From Strongylocentrotus purpuratus (lineage: Eukaryota; Echinodermata; Echinoidea; Camarodonta; Strongylocentrotidae): a stretch of 64,000 bases of DNA. The translations under genes and the position numbers were made by a program. Shown here piece after piece: positions 1 through 13,179 of this stretch (position 1 is its first letter; each line of letters begins with the position of its first letter). Below the pieces are notes generated by a model. The model saw only the letters and a list, made by a program, of their open reading frames with translations. It did no database searches and was not told the DNA's origin. The stretch lies in assembly GCF_000002235.5 (NCBI RefSeq), contig NW_022145597.1, positions 1,891,501 through 1,955,500 on the forward strand. Reading direction: 5' to 3'.

Positions 1-790
1 AAGTTGGAAAAAATACTATGAGTTTTTAAAAAGTAAACAGTTCTACGATAAACAACTTTTTCTAGAATTGTCGACAAGGAGGATAATAAAGAGATTGGTC
101 GATAATTACTCACATTCAACTTATCACCTTTTTTGTATAGGGGTATGACTTTTGCGATTTTCATATTATCTGGGACTTGTCCATTAAGTAACGATAGATT
201 AAGAATGTGTACTTAAAGATATACAATTGAAGATATTACACCTTTTAGAATAAAATTATTAATATCATCATAGCCTGGACCCTTTTTGTTATTCAAATTA
301 GATACAATTTCCATGATATCTTCTTTAACTATAGGAGTGAGAAAAATAGTATTGGGGTTGGGTGTACCTAGGTAATCAGAGAAATGTTTGGCTGAAGGAG
401 GAATACCTTTAGCCAAGTTTGTCCCTATAGAGGAAAAAAGGTTGTTGAAAGTATTGGCTATGTTTTCAGGATCCTCGTCAATATCATTATTATACCTAAT
501 TTTAGTTATATATGATTTGTTATTGGATAAATTCATAGCTTGCTTTAAAATCTTCCATGTGTTATGAATATCGTTCTTATATAAAGATAACTGGTTCGTA
601 AAGTATTTTTTTTTTGCTAATCGTATTGTTTTCGTTAAAATATTTTTTATTACTGGTGTATCTAGCTTTGGCCTGTTCAGTACCTTTCATTTTACATTTA
701 TAGTATACGTTATTGTTTCTGTTAATTGAACGTAAAAGTGATCTAGAAATCCATGGAAGTCTCGGTGATTTTTTGTAGGTAGTTCCTTTG
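1..790 (-). mobile_element. Non-LTR retrotransposon (CR1/L2-like) reverse-transcriptase fragment, cut by the window edge
   Basis: Read on the - strand, about 790 down to 1, this is the pre-RT and first RT part of a LINE ORF2. From about 640 to 530 a basic stretch ends in NTWKILKQAMNL. The 536-213 frame contains FNNLFSSIGTNLAKGIP and IVSNLNNKKGPGYDDI, the usual lead-in to the RT domain. After a stop near 213 the frame continues as AKVIPLYKKGD and NYRPISLLS (about 165-75), the first RT motifs. At least two frame breaks show that it is dead. The catalytic YADD region would lie before position 1. The CR1/L2 assignment rests on motif resemblance only; the LINE identity is firm. Confidence 0.85.
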
Positions 791-1387
791 TCTTTAACTT
801 ACACCCATCTGCATTGTCCTGAAAATAAATAAATGGAATAACAGCTTAGACCCCAATTGCTAATCATGCATTTTAACTGCATTATTTAAAAACTGTAAAA
901 GTTTGTTGCTATTCTTCCCCCTAACATTCCTAATTTGAATAAAAATATTACGAATACGAATGACAGGTGTTAATTTGAATGATACAAATTACGCTTCGAC
1001 AAGTGAATATTAATTTGAATGCTAGTTGAACAGTTTCTAAATTGAATGACAGATCTACGAAACCCTTCGACCAAAATCCTAAATTAAATACAAAAACTGG
1101 AAAATTGAATGATAATTGGCATGGCATACGCTACATTAGTTGAAGAATAATCATTCGCGAGATCTGTTGATGAAGGGTTAAATGAATGAAAAAGGTCATC
1201 ATCATTTGAAGAATAGAATGGCATATCAGCTAACTGGGCCATTGAAGTACAGTCAAGATCTCAATATAACATTGCATTTTCGGCTTTGGGTTTGTAGCAA
1301 TGAGCAAGCAATTGGGCGATAGAAGCGTCCTGCATGGAGACACAGTAACAACAGTGTTACATGTGGAAAAGTACAGATACAAAACTA
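791..1387. other. Non-coding stretch, nothing recognised
   Basis: AT-rich sequence with loosely repeated phrases such as 'taatttgaat' between about 930 and 1120. No ORF, exon or mobile-element terminus could be supported. Confidence 0.5.
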
Positions 1388-1665
1388 GAAATGCAATCGT
1401 GTCACAACGATGTGCGTGCAATGACGCCGTGTTTCTACGTGTCGAACGAAAGAGCTTCTCTCGGACTATCCAGAGCAATTTGTACGAAGTCTTTAGCTTC
1501 TGTAATATTGGAGACAGGTAGGGCGAAAGAAAGGCCTCAATAGTGACCTTCATGGGATGGTAGTGACTATGCCTACGAAGTTTGAAAGAAATTGGGATAG
1601 GGGAAAGAACCTAGAAAGGGCTCGCAAGCACTGCGTGCAAAAACAAATGGGATTAGTTGCATGTT
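1388..1665 (+). repeat. Dispersed repeat family A, copy 1
   Basis: This segment resembles 2855-3145 and 18905-19260 along most of its length. Shared landmarks, in order, are 'aatgcaatcgtgtcacaacg', 'gactatccagagcaatttgt', 'ggtagggcgaaagaaaggcc', 'agtgacctt.atggga' and 'cactgcgtgcaaaa'. The short ORFs here (both strands, about 1230-1553) are not conserved between copies and are not taken as genes. No terminal inverted repeats or target duplication were found, so the element class is unknown. Confidence 0.7.
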
Positions 1666-2854
1666 CGTCAAATCAATCAAGATCGTTCTAGAGGTCAAAA
1701 GCGTGAACCCGATTTGCCCCATAGACAATGCGTGTAATGCATGGGCGGAAAACGTACAGGATCTGTATTATGACCGGAGTTAAATTGTTTTTTCTCTCTC
1801 TCTTTATGTCTCTTTATGGGCCGTATTTGGTATCATTGGAAAGAAAATTTCATGGTTTTTATTGTAAACTACTCTCTTTTTTTTCTATGATAATCCTATC
1901 GAAACATGTGATGTAAAATAGATTTAAAGGACAAAATGGCGTCTTAAATGGCCCCCTTGACTACTTTCAAAATCCGGCCACGAGGTGCCCTGCGTATTGC
2001 ATCTCGGAATGTCATTGCAAATTTTCAACGAAAAAAAAGATGTTTAGGGGGCGAAAAGTAGTCTGAAAAAATGACGTCATCGCCGATAAGTGTTATAATC
2101 GGGCGGAATTCGTATAGTGACCCTTGTTCAAAAGCGATTTACTCACAATTTTCAGTGTAAACATATACCATACTTGGTATCATTCGAAAGGGCACTTCAT
2201 TGCGGTCAGTTTGACACCATTGTTATCTGCGCGCAATGTATTGCACGCATTAAACGCGCTATTACGTAATGCATAGTAAATTCATCATTTTTGGCGATTA
2301 CTTTGCGCTAACATATTCGAATTTTACCAAACTTAGTAAACAGTTGTCACGTATATGGATACATATGTCTGCCAAGTTTCATTGATGTAGGTATAAAGAT
2401 CGCCATTTTAGAGCAAGTTGAAGTTATTTCTCAATTTTCTTGAAAATGGCGAATTTGGAGGGCAATTTTCTCAAATTTGGTCAGTGATAGGGTATATAAT
2501 TTTGTATATGGCTGGAAAGGGCATATCTTTAAGTATCTAAATCCAAAAAAGGGTACGGGTTTGCTAAGCCATTATGGAGATACGGCCACAGAGAGAAAGC
2601 CAATTCCCAGAACTTTAGAGGGCGCTATTTATGTTGTGCAAAGCCATTGGAGCGTGAAATTTAGCATGGCTATGTGCAATTATGAGATAAAGATACTGTG
2701 AGATTTAAATACAAAACGGAATTTATATGAGAAAGTTATGGCAGTTTTAGATTATTTAGGGGTCCATTTTTCAAGAACTTGAGAGATTTTTGACGGAGTC
2801 GGTTTTAGATTTGAATTTCGAGTATGAAGATGGCATTTTGAAGGTCAAGTCATA
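1666..2854. other. Non-coding stretch, nothing recognised
   Basis: AT-rich sequence without a supported exon or RNA gene. Phrases such as 'tttggtatcattcgaaag' (about 2175) and 'tggtatcattggaaagaaa' (about 1830) recur within it, suggesting old repeated DNA of unknown type. Confidence 0.45.
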
Positions 2855-3145
2855 TGTCGCAGATGAAAGAACATCTCTCAGACTATCTAGAGGAATTTGT
2901 TAGAAGTTTGTAGGATCTAGGATAGTGGAGATAGGAAGGAAGATATAAAGGCCTTAAAATGGACCAGAAACGGACAAAATGGCGCCTGGACGGTCATGCA
3001 TGAGTGATTTCCAAAATCGAAGAATGTAGTGACCTTGATGAGATGGTAGAGACTATGCCTATGAAATTTGAAAGGAAAAGGACATGAGGAAAGCACCTAA
3101 CTAGGAATCACAAACACTACGTGCAAAACGAATGCGATTTCCTGA
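2855..3145 (+). repeat. Dispersed repeat family A, copy 2
   Basis: Second copy of the repeat at 1388-1665. It shares 'gacaaaatggcgcctggacg' and 'gtcatgcatgag' with the 18.9-kb copy, then 'agtgaccttgatg.gatg' and 'cactacgtgcaaaac'. Divergence among the three copies is substantial, so the family is old. Confidence 0.7.
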
Positions 3146-3469
3146 CGATAAGGATAAGGATGAGGAAAAGGAGGAAAAGGAGAATATTAATGGGGCAGAA
3201 TGTGAACGAAAACAAGGCAATGACGAAGGTCGTCATTGCAAACACATGAATACAGAGAACAGAACGATGACAACATACAACAGAGAAGGGGTTGCAAAAA
3301 GGACTTGACAGAAAGAGAGAAAGAAAAGGTACATGTAGGTACAAGTAGAGACTACATTCCACAGAAGTCCTCGTAGGCAGAGCGAACGAACGAGCCAATG
3401 AACAGGAGGCATAGGCATGTCACTCATTTTTGCTGTCTCTCGTTTCGCTTTCTTTTTCTCTTTAAGATA

Positions 3470-3725
3470 CTTTTTCATAAAAAATAAGGGGGCTCGAGCC
3501 CCCGAGCCCCAACGTTTTGCAGGCCCTGACATGAAGGCTTCTAAATAAGCATATTTTTTCGACCGACTGTAAATTTTAGAATGTTTTTTTCTTTTCTTTC
3601 ATAAACGCATAAAAAGCTATGATTTACACAAAAAATAAGACAAAATACCGGAAAATCATGTCATTTCAGCAACATTTGTATATCAATGGTATCGAATTTA
3701 AACAAATAAAATCAGTACGCCCATT
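3470..3725 (+). repeat. Repeat family B (hAT interior) partial copy
   Basis: Contains the landmarks that recur at 7640-8200, 28.6-28.75, 29.1-29.43, 32.2-32.85, 35.6-36.1 and 51.1-51.55 kb: a 'gggggctcgagcccccgagc' block, 'ggccctgacatg.aggc', 'aaataagcatat' and 'aatcatgtcatttcagcaac'. The 51-kb copy lies inside a complete element with an 8-bp target duplication, so family B is the interior of hAT-like non-autonomous elements. Confidence 0.65.
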
Positions 3726-4118
3726 CTTCAGGGGCTCATGTCTCTTCACCCCTTCAATAACATTGCACACACTCTTTCACATCCTCTCACAATGTTTCCA
3801 CGATATGCGCGTATCGCTATTATAAAAACCTCCATTGATAAATATAGGGGCATTCGGAATGTTTCTTTGAATGAAATATAATTTGTATGTGATTCAATTC
3901 AGGTTTTAATATTTTTTTTTAAAGATGTTTTTGGTAAAAAAAAATACAAACCATCTGTACTCCTTTTTTTTTTGGTGGGGGGGGGGGTTAGGGGTGAAAA
4001 TGCGTTTTGCCCTCCACACTTTTTCCCAGCCCCTCCCCCCCCCCCCCTTCCACTTCCGGCGCCTATGGTTATGTGTCTTTTATTTGATATATGATGTCCC
4101 TTCTTTCTTTGTTCTCAG
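3726..4118 (+). other. Flank and 3' splice site of the upstream DNAJC3-like copy
   Basis: Poly-G at about 3978-3987 and poly-C at about 4037-4049 mark transposon debris. From about 4070 the sequence matches intron 4 of the full DNAJC3 gene (41213-41250) and runs through a pyrimidine tract to a 'ttctcag' acceptor at 4112-4118. Upstream of 4070 no similarity to intron 4 or to exons 1-4 was seen. Confidence 0.6.
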
Positions 4119-4300
4119 TATTTACCCTGGAATGCAGATATGCACAGGAAACGAGCCAAAGTCTACACACAGCTTGGAGAGTTGTACAAGGCCATCGATG
4201 ATCTTAGATCAGTGACTAAACTGGTTCCAGACAGCACAGAGGTCTATCTTGAAATGAGTAGAATACATTACAGTAAGGGAGATCTGGAACTGGCCTTAGC
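4119..4300 (+). CDS. DNAJC3-like copy, exon 5 (TPR)
   Basis: 182 nt, the same length as exon 5 of the full gene (41510-41691) and almost identical until its end, where IHYSKGDLELALA replaces THDSMGDLDMALE. Flanked by 'ctcag' and 'gtaagt'. It ends with two bases of a split codon. Confidence 0.9.
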
Positions 4301-6314
4301 GTAAGTCCTAGTCTTATTTTGTCATAAAATAGGGCTCTTGAGTAAGTCGTAGTCTTTACTGGTCTTGTAAAAGGGGCTGTAGAGAGTAACTCGTAGTCCT
4401 AATCGGTCTATAACAAATATCCTCACATAAGTTCTGATGTTAAAATGGGGTCTAAGCACTGATTGGTCTTGAAATTATGCTTCTAGATTAAGTCTTAGTC
4501 CTTGATGATTTGAAAGAATACAAAACAGGTTGAGGAACCTTGATCAGGTTCTAAAGAAGTAATTGGTCTAGAAACAAGACTTCGTTGCCCCAACTGAGAT
4601 CTAAAAACATTATTAATCGGCAATGTTTTGTTGCCCCTACGGAGATCTAAAAACAATAATAATCGGTAAGGTTTTGTTGCCCCTACGGAGCTCTAAAAAT
4701 GATAATAATCGGCAGGGTTTTGTTGCCCCTACGGAGATCTAAAAACGATAATAATCGGCAAGGTTTTGTTGCCCCTACGGAGCTCTAAAAACATAAATTA
4801 TGGGCAAGGTTTTGTTGCCTCTACGGAGCTCTAAAAACAATAATTATCGACAAGGTCTTGTTGCCTCTACGGAGCTCTAAAAACAATAATAATTGGCACG
4901 GTTTTGTTGCCCCTACGGAGATCTCAAAACAATAATAATCGGTAAGGTCTTGTTGCCCCTACGGAGCTCTAAAACATAAATTATGGGCAAGGTTTTGTTG
5001 CCTCTACGGAGCTCTAAAAACAATAATTATCGACAAGGTCTTGTTGCCTCTACGGAGCTCTAAAAACAATAATAATCGGTAAGGTTTTGTTGCCCCTACG
5101 GAGCTCTAAAATGATAATAATCGGCAGGGTTTTGTTGCCCCTACGGAGCTCTAAAAACAATAATAATCGGCAAGGTTTTGTTGCCCGTACGGAGCTCTAA
5201 AACAATAATTATCGGCAAGGTTTTGTTGCCCCTACGGAGCTCTAAAAACAATAATAATCGGCAAGGGTTTTGTTGCCCCTACGGAGCTCTAAAAACGATA
5301 ATAATCGGCAAGGTTTTGTTGCCCCTACGGAGCTCTAAAAACAATAATAATCGGCAAGGGTTTTGTTGCCCCTACGGAGCTCTACAAATGATAATAATCG
5401 GCAGGATTTTGTTGCCCCTACGGAGCTCTAAAAATGATAATAATCGGTAAGGTTTTGTTGCCCGTACGGAGCTCTAAAAATGATAATAATCGGCACGGTT
5501 TTGTTGCCCCTACGGAGCTCAAAAAACAATAATACTCGGCAAGGGTTATGTTGCCTGTACGGAGCTCTAAAAATGATAATAATCGGCAGGGTTTTGTTGC
5601 CCCTACGGAGCTCTATAAATGATAATAATCGGTAAGGTTTTGTTGCCCATACGGAGCTCTAAAACAATAATACCCGGCAGGGTTTTGTTGCCTCTACGGA
5701 GCTCTAAAAACATAATACTCGGCAAGGGTTTTGTTGCCCCTACGGAGCTCTAAAACCAATAATAATCGGCAGGTTTTGTTTGCCCCTACGGAGATCTCAA
5801 AACAATAATAATCGGTAAGGTTTTGTTGCCCCTTACGGAGCTCTAAAAATGATAATAATCGGCAGGGTTTTGTTGCCCCTACAGAGCTCTAAAAACGATA
5901 ATAATCGGCAAGGTTTTGTTGCCCGTACGGAGCTCTAAAAATAATAGTAATCGGCAGGATTTTGTTGCCCGTACGGAGCTCTAAAACAATAATTATCCGC
6001 AAGTCTTTGTTGCCCCTACGGAGATCTTAAAACAATAATTATCGGCAAGACCAGGGACGTACGCAGGGCGGGGGGTTGGGGGGTTGGGGGGTTCAAACCC
6101 CCCCCTTTGGTATTTTTATGGGTGTAACCCCCTAAAAACCATAAACCCCCCCCTTTCGATTTTTTTTTTTTTTTATTTAAAAAAAAAAAATATGCCCACG
6201 GCTAACCTAAAAAAGTGTCCGCTTACCCCCCCCCCCCCCCCCCTGAGCGACTTTTCGGCTGGCTGAGTCGTTGCGATTTTTTTTGGACTCCAAAAAAAAA
6301 AAAGTGTCCGCTTA

Positions 6315-6346
<32 letters not shown>

Positions 6347-7470
6347 CCCTCCCCATCCCACTGAGCGACTTTTCGGCCGGCGCGATTTTAAATTTTTTTG
6401 GGAGCAAAAGATTTTGGGCCAGATTTTAAAACCCCCCCCCCCCCCCTTGAAAAAATCCTGCGTACGCCCCTGGGCAAGACATTGTTGCCCCTACGGAGAT
6501 CTAAAACAATAATAATCGGCAAGACTTTGTTGCCCCTACGGAGATCTAAAACAATAATTATCGGCGAGACTTCATTGCCACCATGGAACTCCTAAATTAA
6601 TACCTATTGGCGGGACATTGCCGATAAGGAGATATGAAAGCATATCTTCATCGAAATGACTGAAACGCATGGCACAAAAACCGTAATGACTCGGGCTTAG
6701 TTTTTCAATCCATCTCCATCCTTTTTACTTGGACCAATCAATATCGGGAAGTTTTTGTTTACCTATCGTTGGTTCAACATCTTTACTTCGCGTTGTGACC
6801 TTTTTTGGTGCGTTTTCAGAGTTTTTAATCAGTGAAAAACTTGAATTTTCCTCGGGAGGAGGGTCGGGAATTAAATCAAAAACAATTAAAAGTTGAGATA
6901 ATGGTACATCGAATCGTCTTCTTACTCATAGTTACGTTTTAATTAAAACGTCATAGCTTCCGCGCTTCGCGCGTGAGGGTGGGAATTGATTTAAAAAAAG
7001 GATTAATCGTCGAGAACGGTACAACGAATCGTCTTCTGTATCTAATAATTTATTTAAAAAATACAAGCTTCCGCGCTTCCCGTGGAATTCAGGAAAGGAT
7101 AGAGTTGAGAACGGTATCGAATCGTCTTCTTTCTCTAATAATTTATTAAAAACATCTAAGCTTTCACGCTTCCCGTGGAATTCAGAAAAGGATAAACGGA
7201 TAAAACGAGTCGAGAACGGTACAACGAATCGTCTTCTTTCTCTAATAATTCAATGAAACGTCATAGGGGGAAACTCCCCACTCCCTCCACCCACCCCACG
7301 GGCGGATCCAGCCTGCGGCAGGGGACCAAAGGGGGGGGGGGGGAGCCCAGTGGGAGAATATTTAGCGGCGAAACAGCCTGCCTGTTAATAAGGGGGGGGG
7401 GGGTAGTGAGCACTATTTTTTTTTGCTCCCGAAAATTTGAAAATCGCGCCCGGCCGATATTTCGCTCAGT

Positions 7471-7514
<44 letters not shown>

Positions 7515-8792
7515 GAGCATTTTTTTTTTTGGGGGGGGGGTGCAAATTCCCCCCCCCCCCCATAAAACGGCGTGAGGTGATTTTACGCACAATTTCCACT
7601 TTGGTCTTAGTGCCCCTTAGGATATAGATTTGTGCCCCTTTCAGTGGATTTGTGCCCTCTCAAAAAAGTGGCCTTGACCCAAATTTGACGTATTTCGAGG
7701 CCTGTAATTGGCGTGGGGTCCAGGGGGCGGAGCCCTTAGAAGCTCAGAGGTGTAAGGCATTACCGTAATATGAGCATCTAGGGGCGGCCCGCCGTATGGC
7801 CTAGGTAGAATCCAGGGGGCAGAGCTCAGGGGCTTTAGACATTTAATCACGGTCAGATGAGCATAGTTTGATACCTTTTATTTTGTGTGTCACTGGCAGG
7901 TCACTATTCTTTCTTTCTTTCTTCTCTTTCTTTCTTTTCTTTCTTCTCTTTCTCTTATATACTTTTTCATAAAAAGTTGGGGAGGGAGGGGGGGGGGGAA
8001 CTCTTGGGCCCTGATATGTAGGCCTCGAAATAAGCATATTTCTCGCCTAAGTTTAGGAATGTGTAATTTTCCAACAAACACATATAAAAACTATAGGAAA
8101 ATTCAAATTCCGGCAATTTGTCAAATTTCAGCAAAATTTGTAAATCACTGGTATGGAATTAGAAATAAACCACGTTTAAATTTTTTATTGGGTGGGTAAC
8201 TGCCCCCCCCCCACATGCCCCCCAGTCCCCCCCATCAGTACCCCAGTGCCCCCCCCCCCGCCGATCAAAACCATATTGGCGGGAAAATCGCAACTGATCT
8301 CCCTACCTACCTTTCTTCTTTCTCTTTTGTTTTCTTCTAGGCCAAGAGCATTACTTTAACATGGAAATGTTTGATAACAAGCTGATTTTTCAGGATAGGT
8401 CCAGGAATATGTCCAGATTAACATACTAAAAGTCCTCATAAATCCTCCTTGAGCGTTTTCGCAAATTCAAGATGGCGTCCAAAATGGCCGCCATGTCCTG
8501 AATTTCTTATAGCTCTGCAACTAGATAACCCAACAAATGCAAATTTAAATGTCTAAATATATGTTTTCAGCATAAGGAACTCAACCAAATAGTTATTAAC
8601 AAATTTGAAAACACACAAGTGGCAGTAAAACCACTTGAGCCCTTCCCGAAATCCAAAATGGCCATTATTTCCAAATTTATCTCATTGTAAGTAGATACAT
8701 AATGAATATAATCAAATGTCTATACTAGAAAACACCATTGAAATACATATCAGTACAACAATCTTTGAATTAAAAAATACTTCTTATGCATA

Positions 8793-8827
<35 letters not shown>

Positions 8828-11800
8828 TATGGCTGCTTCCATCATCCTCAACGATATCAGACTGACAGTGTGCAACCGTGAAGAGTACTCAACATTAGAT
8901 GGAACTGAAAACGTAGACACATTAGTACCAAGGTCGCTAAAGCTTTTTATACATAATGACTGTAAGAGGTGCGGTATGGATGTTGCTTTGCTGCAGCACT
9001 AGTTGGGAAGTAGACTTTTTAACTGAAAGGATGAACTCAGAGAACTGCGACCAATTGCCCATTTAATTGTATGCAGTGGTGACGGTAGTCATCAAGACCT
9101 GCTGGCCACTAATAAAGGCTTTCCCGCTCTTTTTTTTTTACCCTGCCGTCATGGGTGCTTCCACTGCGAATGTTCAAGCAAGCCATAGTCAAGTTTCTTG
9201 TGGACAATATTGAAAGTTTTATGACTGCCCTGATGGTAGATTGCAGAGACCGTATCACACACCCTGTCACAGCTTAAGAAACAGGCAATTTCTAGTGTCC
9301 CCTATGTCATGCTGAATTTCATGAATGTTGAAGACCGTGACAGGATTCTGCGGCATAGCATGTGCATATCTATGGAAGTGGTTGCCGGAGCAACTAGCAT
9401 GACCAGTAAATCTGTGTCCTTACCAACGACAACAACGGGCACCTGTTCTGACTCTGCTACTACTTGTGCTGTAGAGACAATCAGGTTATTGGCATCCGCT
9501 TCTGCCTGCTTGATACCGGTATGTACAATTGTCACGTAGAGTTTGAATAAGTCTCACCTTATTGTTGCTGTAGGCAAGGAAAGCTGTTTGGGTTGTGCTT
9601 GTTGCATATAATATATTATCATGAAATAAAGAGGTACATCTTTGGGCTATTCGTCTCTGCTCAGCTTCTTTTGTCGAAGTGGCACTTCCATATCCATCGA
9701 ACATCACCGTCAAATGAGCTCCATATGTTAAGGGTGGCAGTAGGCGACCACGGCCATCTTAAACAAAGAGACCATTTCTGGCACGTTGGATTGCCTGGAG
9801 AACGAATTCAGCAGTAGACCCAGGGAACTCTTTATTGGCTTCCGCATCACCCCACCTTTGAAAAGGAAAGTGCGTGGGAATATGTTTATAAGCAAAGACC
9901 GATTCCATCTCAGTGTTGTTATTCAGGACACATGTTATTCTGTTGAACAGTAGTGTTGGGTTGACTTATGTGCTTTGTCCCCTGATTTTCACTCTCTTAC
10001 TCTTGGCACCAATGGTCTTTACCTTGTCCCTACGATGTACGTAGCTTGAATTCTGTAAACTTCCTACCATGCATTCGTTTCGGATGCCGCTACTAGGCGA
10101 TTTGTACAGGTTAATCAAATTAACAGATAAGCCAACGACGATGCCTGTTGACAAGGAGACCAGGCAATTAGTTTCGTATCAAGCAAATGGTGATGTGCCT
10201 GCAGCCATCCAACAAAGAAACATGTTTCTTTATTGTCTCTTGACCAGGTACTTTGCTGTATGTCTTTATGCTGCTGTGGTGTACCAGTGTGTACTCCGGT
10301 GAACTGTTCCAGTTCATCACAGGTAGGAACACAGTGAGGAAGTACATAAACCCACTTTAATAGCCAATGTACTGTCTGAGATTCCACGTCCACGAGTCAT
10401 TTCTCTAGATGTTTTTCAGCTGCCGCATCAGGAACTTTTCAATGTGTCTGATCAGAGAAGTTTCCACCCCAGAATGAATCCACACGGCGGATGGTGAAGT
10501 ACGTATCCCATTTCTGCGAATTCATTTCCTGGCATGGTTTGCTCTAGATCGAGCTTCCATCTGTTGTAAAAACAACCTGGCATATTTGAACTAGGGAAGA
10601 TGTCCTGCAGCATTGAAATGTTGTATCATTTCCCTCACACAGCTGAGATGGAGCTTCCAGTCCCCTGTCCTTTCAGCTGGAATGAAACATTGCAGAAGAG
10701 ACACATAAATGTCGGATTTACTGCAAACCAAAGTTTCCCTGTCCTACTGTGTCCTGCTGCCCGTTCATGAGTTGTGAAATGATCTGACTTTAACAGACTG
10801 TTAGGCACACTCTTTCAGGTACAACATTCACCTTCTTGTCCTGGTTTGAGGAGTGCACCATACAGATTCGCTAAGTGGTCCTTATCTATGCTGTCTAAGA
10901 CGCCAGTTTACTCATCAACACGCCATTGAGGGCAGCTGAAGTAAGAATGTGAGAACGAAGAGAAGGGAAAATGCATGATTGCATATGTATGACAGACCCT
11001 TTGGCGTACACTGTCTCCCATAGCTCTACAAGCTTACTTCTGCCCATGACGTGGACTATATGCTGCCGAGATATGACATGATATGATGAGGTGAAATCCA
11101 CCGAAACGGACGATTACTTTTCCTAGGTCTTGAGAAGAAGCTACAATCTCTGCTGCCTTGATGTACGAGGGCTGGTTAAAAATACTGGACTATTCTTAAG
11201 TTATATGTTTTTCACATTGTGACTGTGCAAAGTATAGTGCCGTGTAGATGATACTCGGGATTGGAGGGGTCTAAAATTTATGATGGGCAGAGTTTCAATT
11301 CTCGTACTGGTCACTCTGTATGGCCACTTTCATGAAACCAATCCATGAAGGACAAAGCTCGTGTTGCTCAGCTCAAGATGTATATCGTTCACGTGAGCCA
11401 CACTTCCGTGTTTATATACGAAGCCTCTAACAATATTGGCGACAATGACCTGGTCTACTAGCAGAAATGACCTGGTCTAGCAGAGATGACCTGGTCTACT
11501 AGCAGAGATGACATGGCATGGGCTATTGAGGTGCATGTCCTGTTTGAAACCTTGTGACTTTTGCCTTTGCGACAATAATTGGTACTAATGTGTCTCCATT
11601 TTCAGTTCCATCTAACGTTGAGTACTCTTCACGGTTTGCACACTGTCAGTCTGATGAAGCAGCCATATGTGTCCATGTGTGTGTGGGTGGGTGGGTGTGT
11701 ATACGTTATGTATAAGAAATATTTAATTATTTAACGAAAGGTTATTTGTATTGATAAGTATTACAATAGTGCTTTTCTAGTATAGACATTTGATTGTATT

Positions 11801-13148
11801 CATACCGCACCTACTTTAATACAGTGAGATAAATTCGAAATAATGGCCATTTGGACGCCATTTTGGATTTCGGAAAGGGCTCAAGTGGTTTACTGCCACT
11901 TGTGTGTTTAAAAATTTATTGATAAGTATTTGGTTGAGTTGCTTATGCTGAAAACACATATATTTAGACATTTAAATTGGGTATTTGGGTTCTAGTTGCA
12001 AAGTTATAAGAAAATCAGGAAATGGCGGCCATTTTGGACGCCATCTTGGATTACGGAAAACGCTCAAGGAGGATATATGAGAACTTTAAGTATGTTATTT
12101 TAGACATATTCCTGGAGCTATCCTGAAAATCAGCTTGTTACCAAAAATTTCCAGGTTAAGCCTATTTTGACCTAATGCTCTTGGCCTATTCCCTTTCTCT
12201 CCTGTTTGGAGCAGGATTTATCGCAACTGATATCCCCCCTTCTTTTCTTTTTTATTCCTCTCTTTTCCTTCCTTTATTCTTGTCTTTTCTTTTTTTTTAT
12301 AATTTACCTTTCCTTCCTTTTATCTTATTTTTATTGATGGGGGAGGGGCCGCAACAGTCTGGGAGACAAGGCCCTTACGGTTCCCCCCCCCCCGAACTTT
12401 CTTCTTTTCCCCCTTTTCTTTTTCCTCTTCCTCTTCTTTCTTTCCCTTTCTCTCCCTCTTTCTATTTCCCGTCTTTTCCCTCTCTCTCTCTCTCTCTTTT
12501 TTTTCCTTTTATTGTTTGGGGGGGGGGGGGGGGATGGGGGAGGACTATTTATGAAAAGTACAATAAAAAATCTTCAATCTAAGCCAGAAAATGATCACTT
12601 TCGGCCCAAAAAATTGACATCATTGATAACGAAATCCTTAATTTGTCCATTTAATAGCTACCCCAACTCCACAATGAATGTATTTTCTTAAAGCTTAGAA
12701 TCCATTGATCATTTAAAGATAACAATCTCAATTTTGATGAAGAAAAAAAATCAATACCCACTGGCCCCTTAACGGTACACGTTCAGTGTTACGTGATGTA
12801 CGTATGGAATGTACGTTCGAAAATCTGTGCATGCACAGCCCCGAGTGGGGTGGGTAGCATGTTATCCCCGGCAGTCCTTGTCGCAGTAGCTTCTGAAAGG
12901 AATTTTCTACAAGTGTTACTGTTAGTGGCCACTAAGGCCCAGTAGTGACTATAAAAGACATATGCTCTTCCTGGCTATTTGGGAATGCGTCAGTTTGCAC
13001 AGAAATGGAGAAACGCGCATTTTGTTGAAGTCATGTGATATCACGAACATTTATAAATAGCTTGTATGGAATGGAAAATAAGTCATGGTTTAATTTTATA
13101 TTCTTTTTATTTTTTATTTTATTCATTTATTTTATTTTGATTTTATTT

Positions 13149-13179
<31 letters not shown>

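Larger units (their letters stand above)
8338..12188 (-). mobile_element. Long-TIR DNA transposon (3.85 kb), Academ-like, copy 1
   Basis: About 600-bp terminal inverted repeats (8338-8931 and 11580-12188) begin TAGGCCAAGAGCATTA and end TAATGCTCTTGGCCTA. They are flanked by TTC at 8335-8337 and 12189-12191, a 3-bp target duplication. The interior encodes, on the - strand, a decayed protein with FEN/XPG-like nuclease motifs (see 9300-10560). A 3-4 bp TSD with an XPG-like nuclease is what is reported for the Academ superfamily; that assignment is an inference. The same termini style, TSD length and protein occur at 48245-53551. Confidence 0.75.

Noticed and set aside
1..4118. Exons 1-4 of the DNAJC3-like copy
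   Set aside because: No similarity to the four known exons was seen on either strand.
5178..5450. Open reading frame of repeated LPLRSSKNNNNR-type sequence
   Set aside because: It is the translation of the 46-bp minisatellite, without start context or splice sites.
4570..6050. CRISPR-like regular repeats
   Set aside because: The whole unit is repeated without unique spacers, and the DNA is an animal intron.
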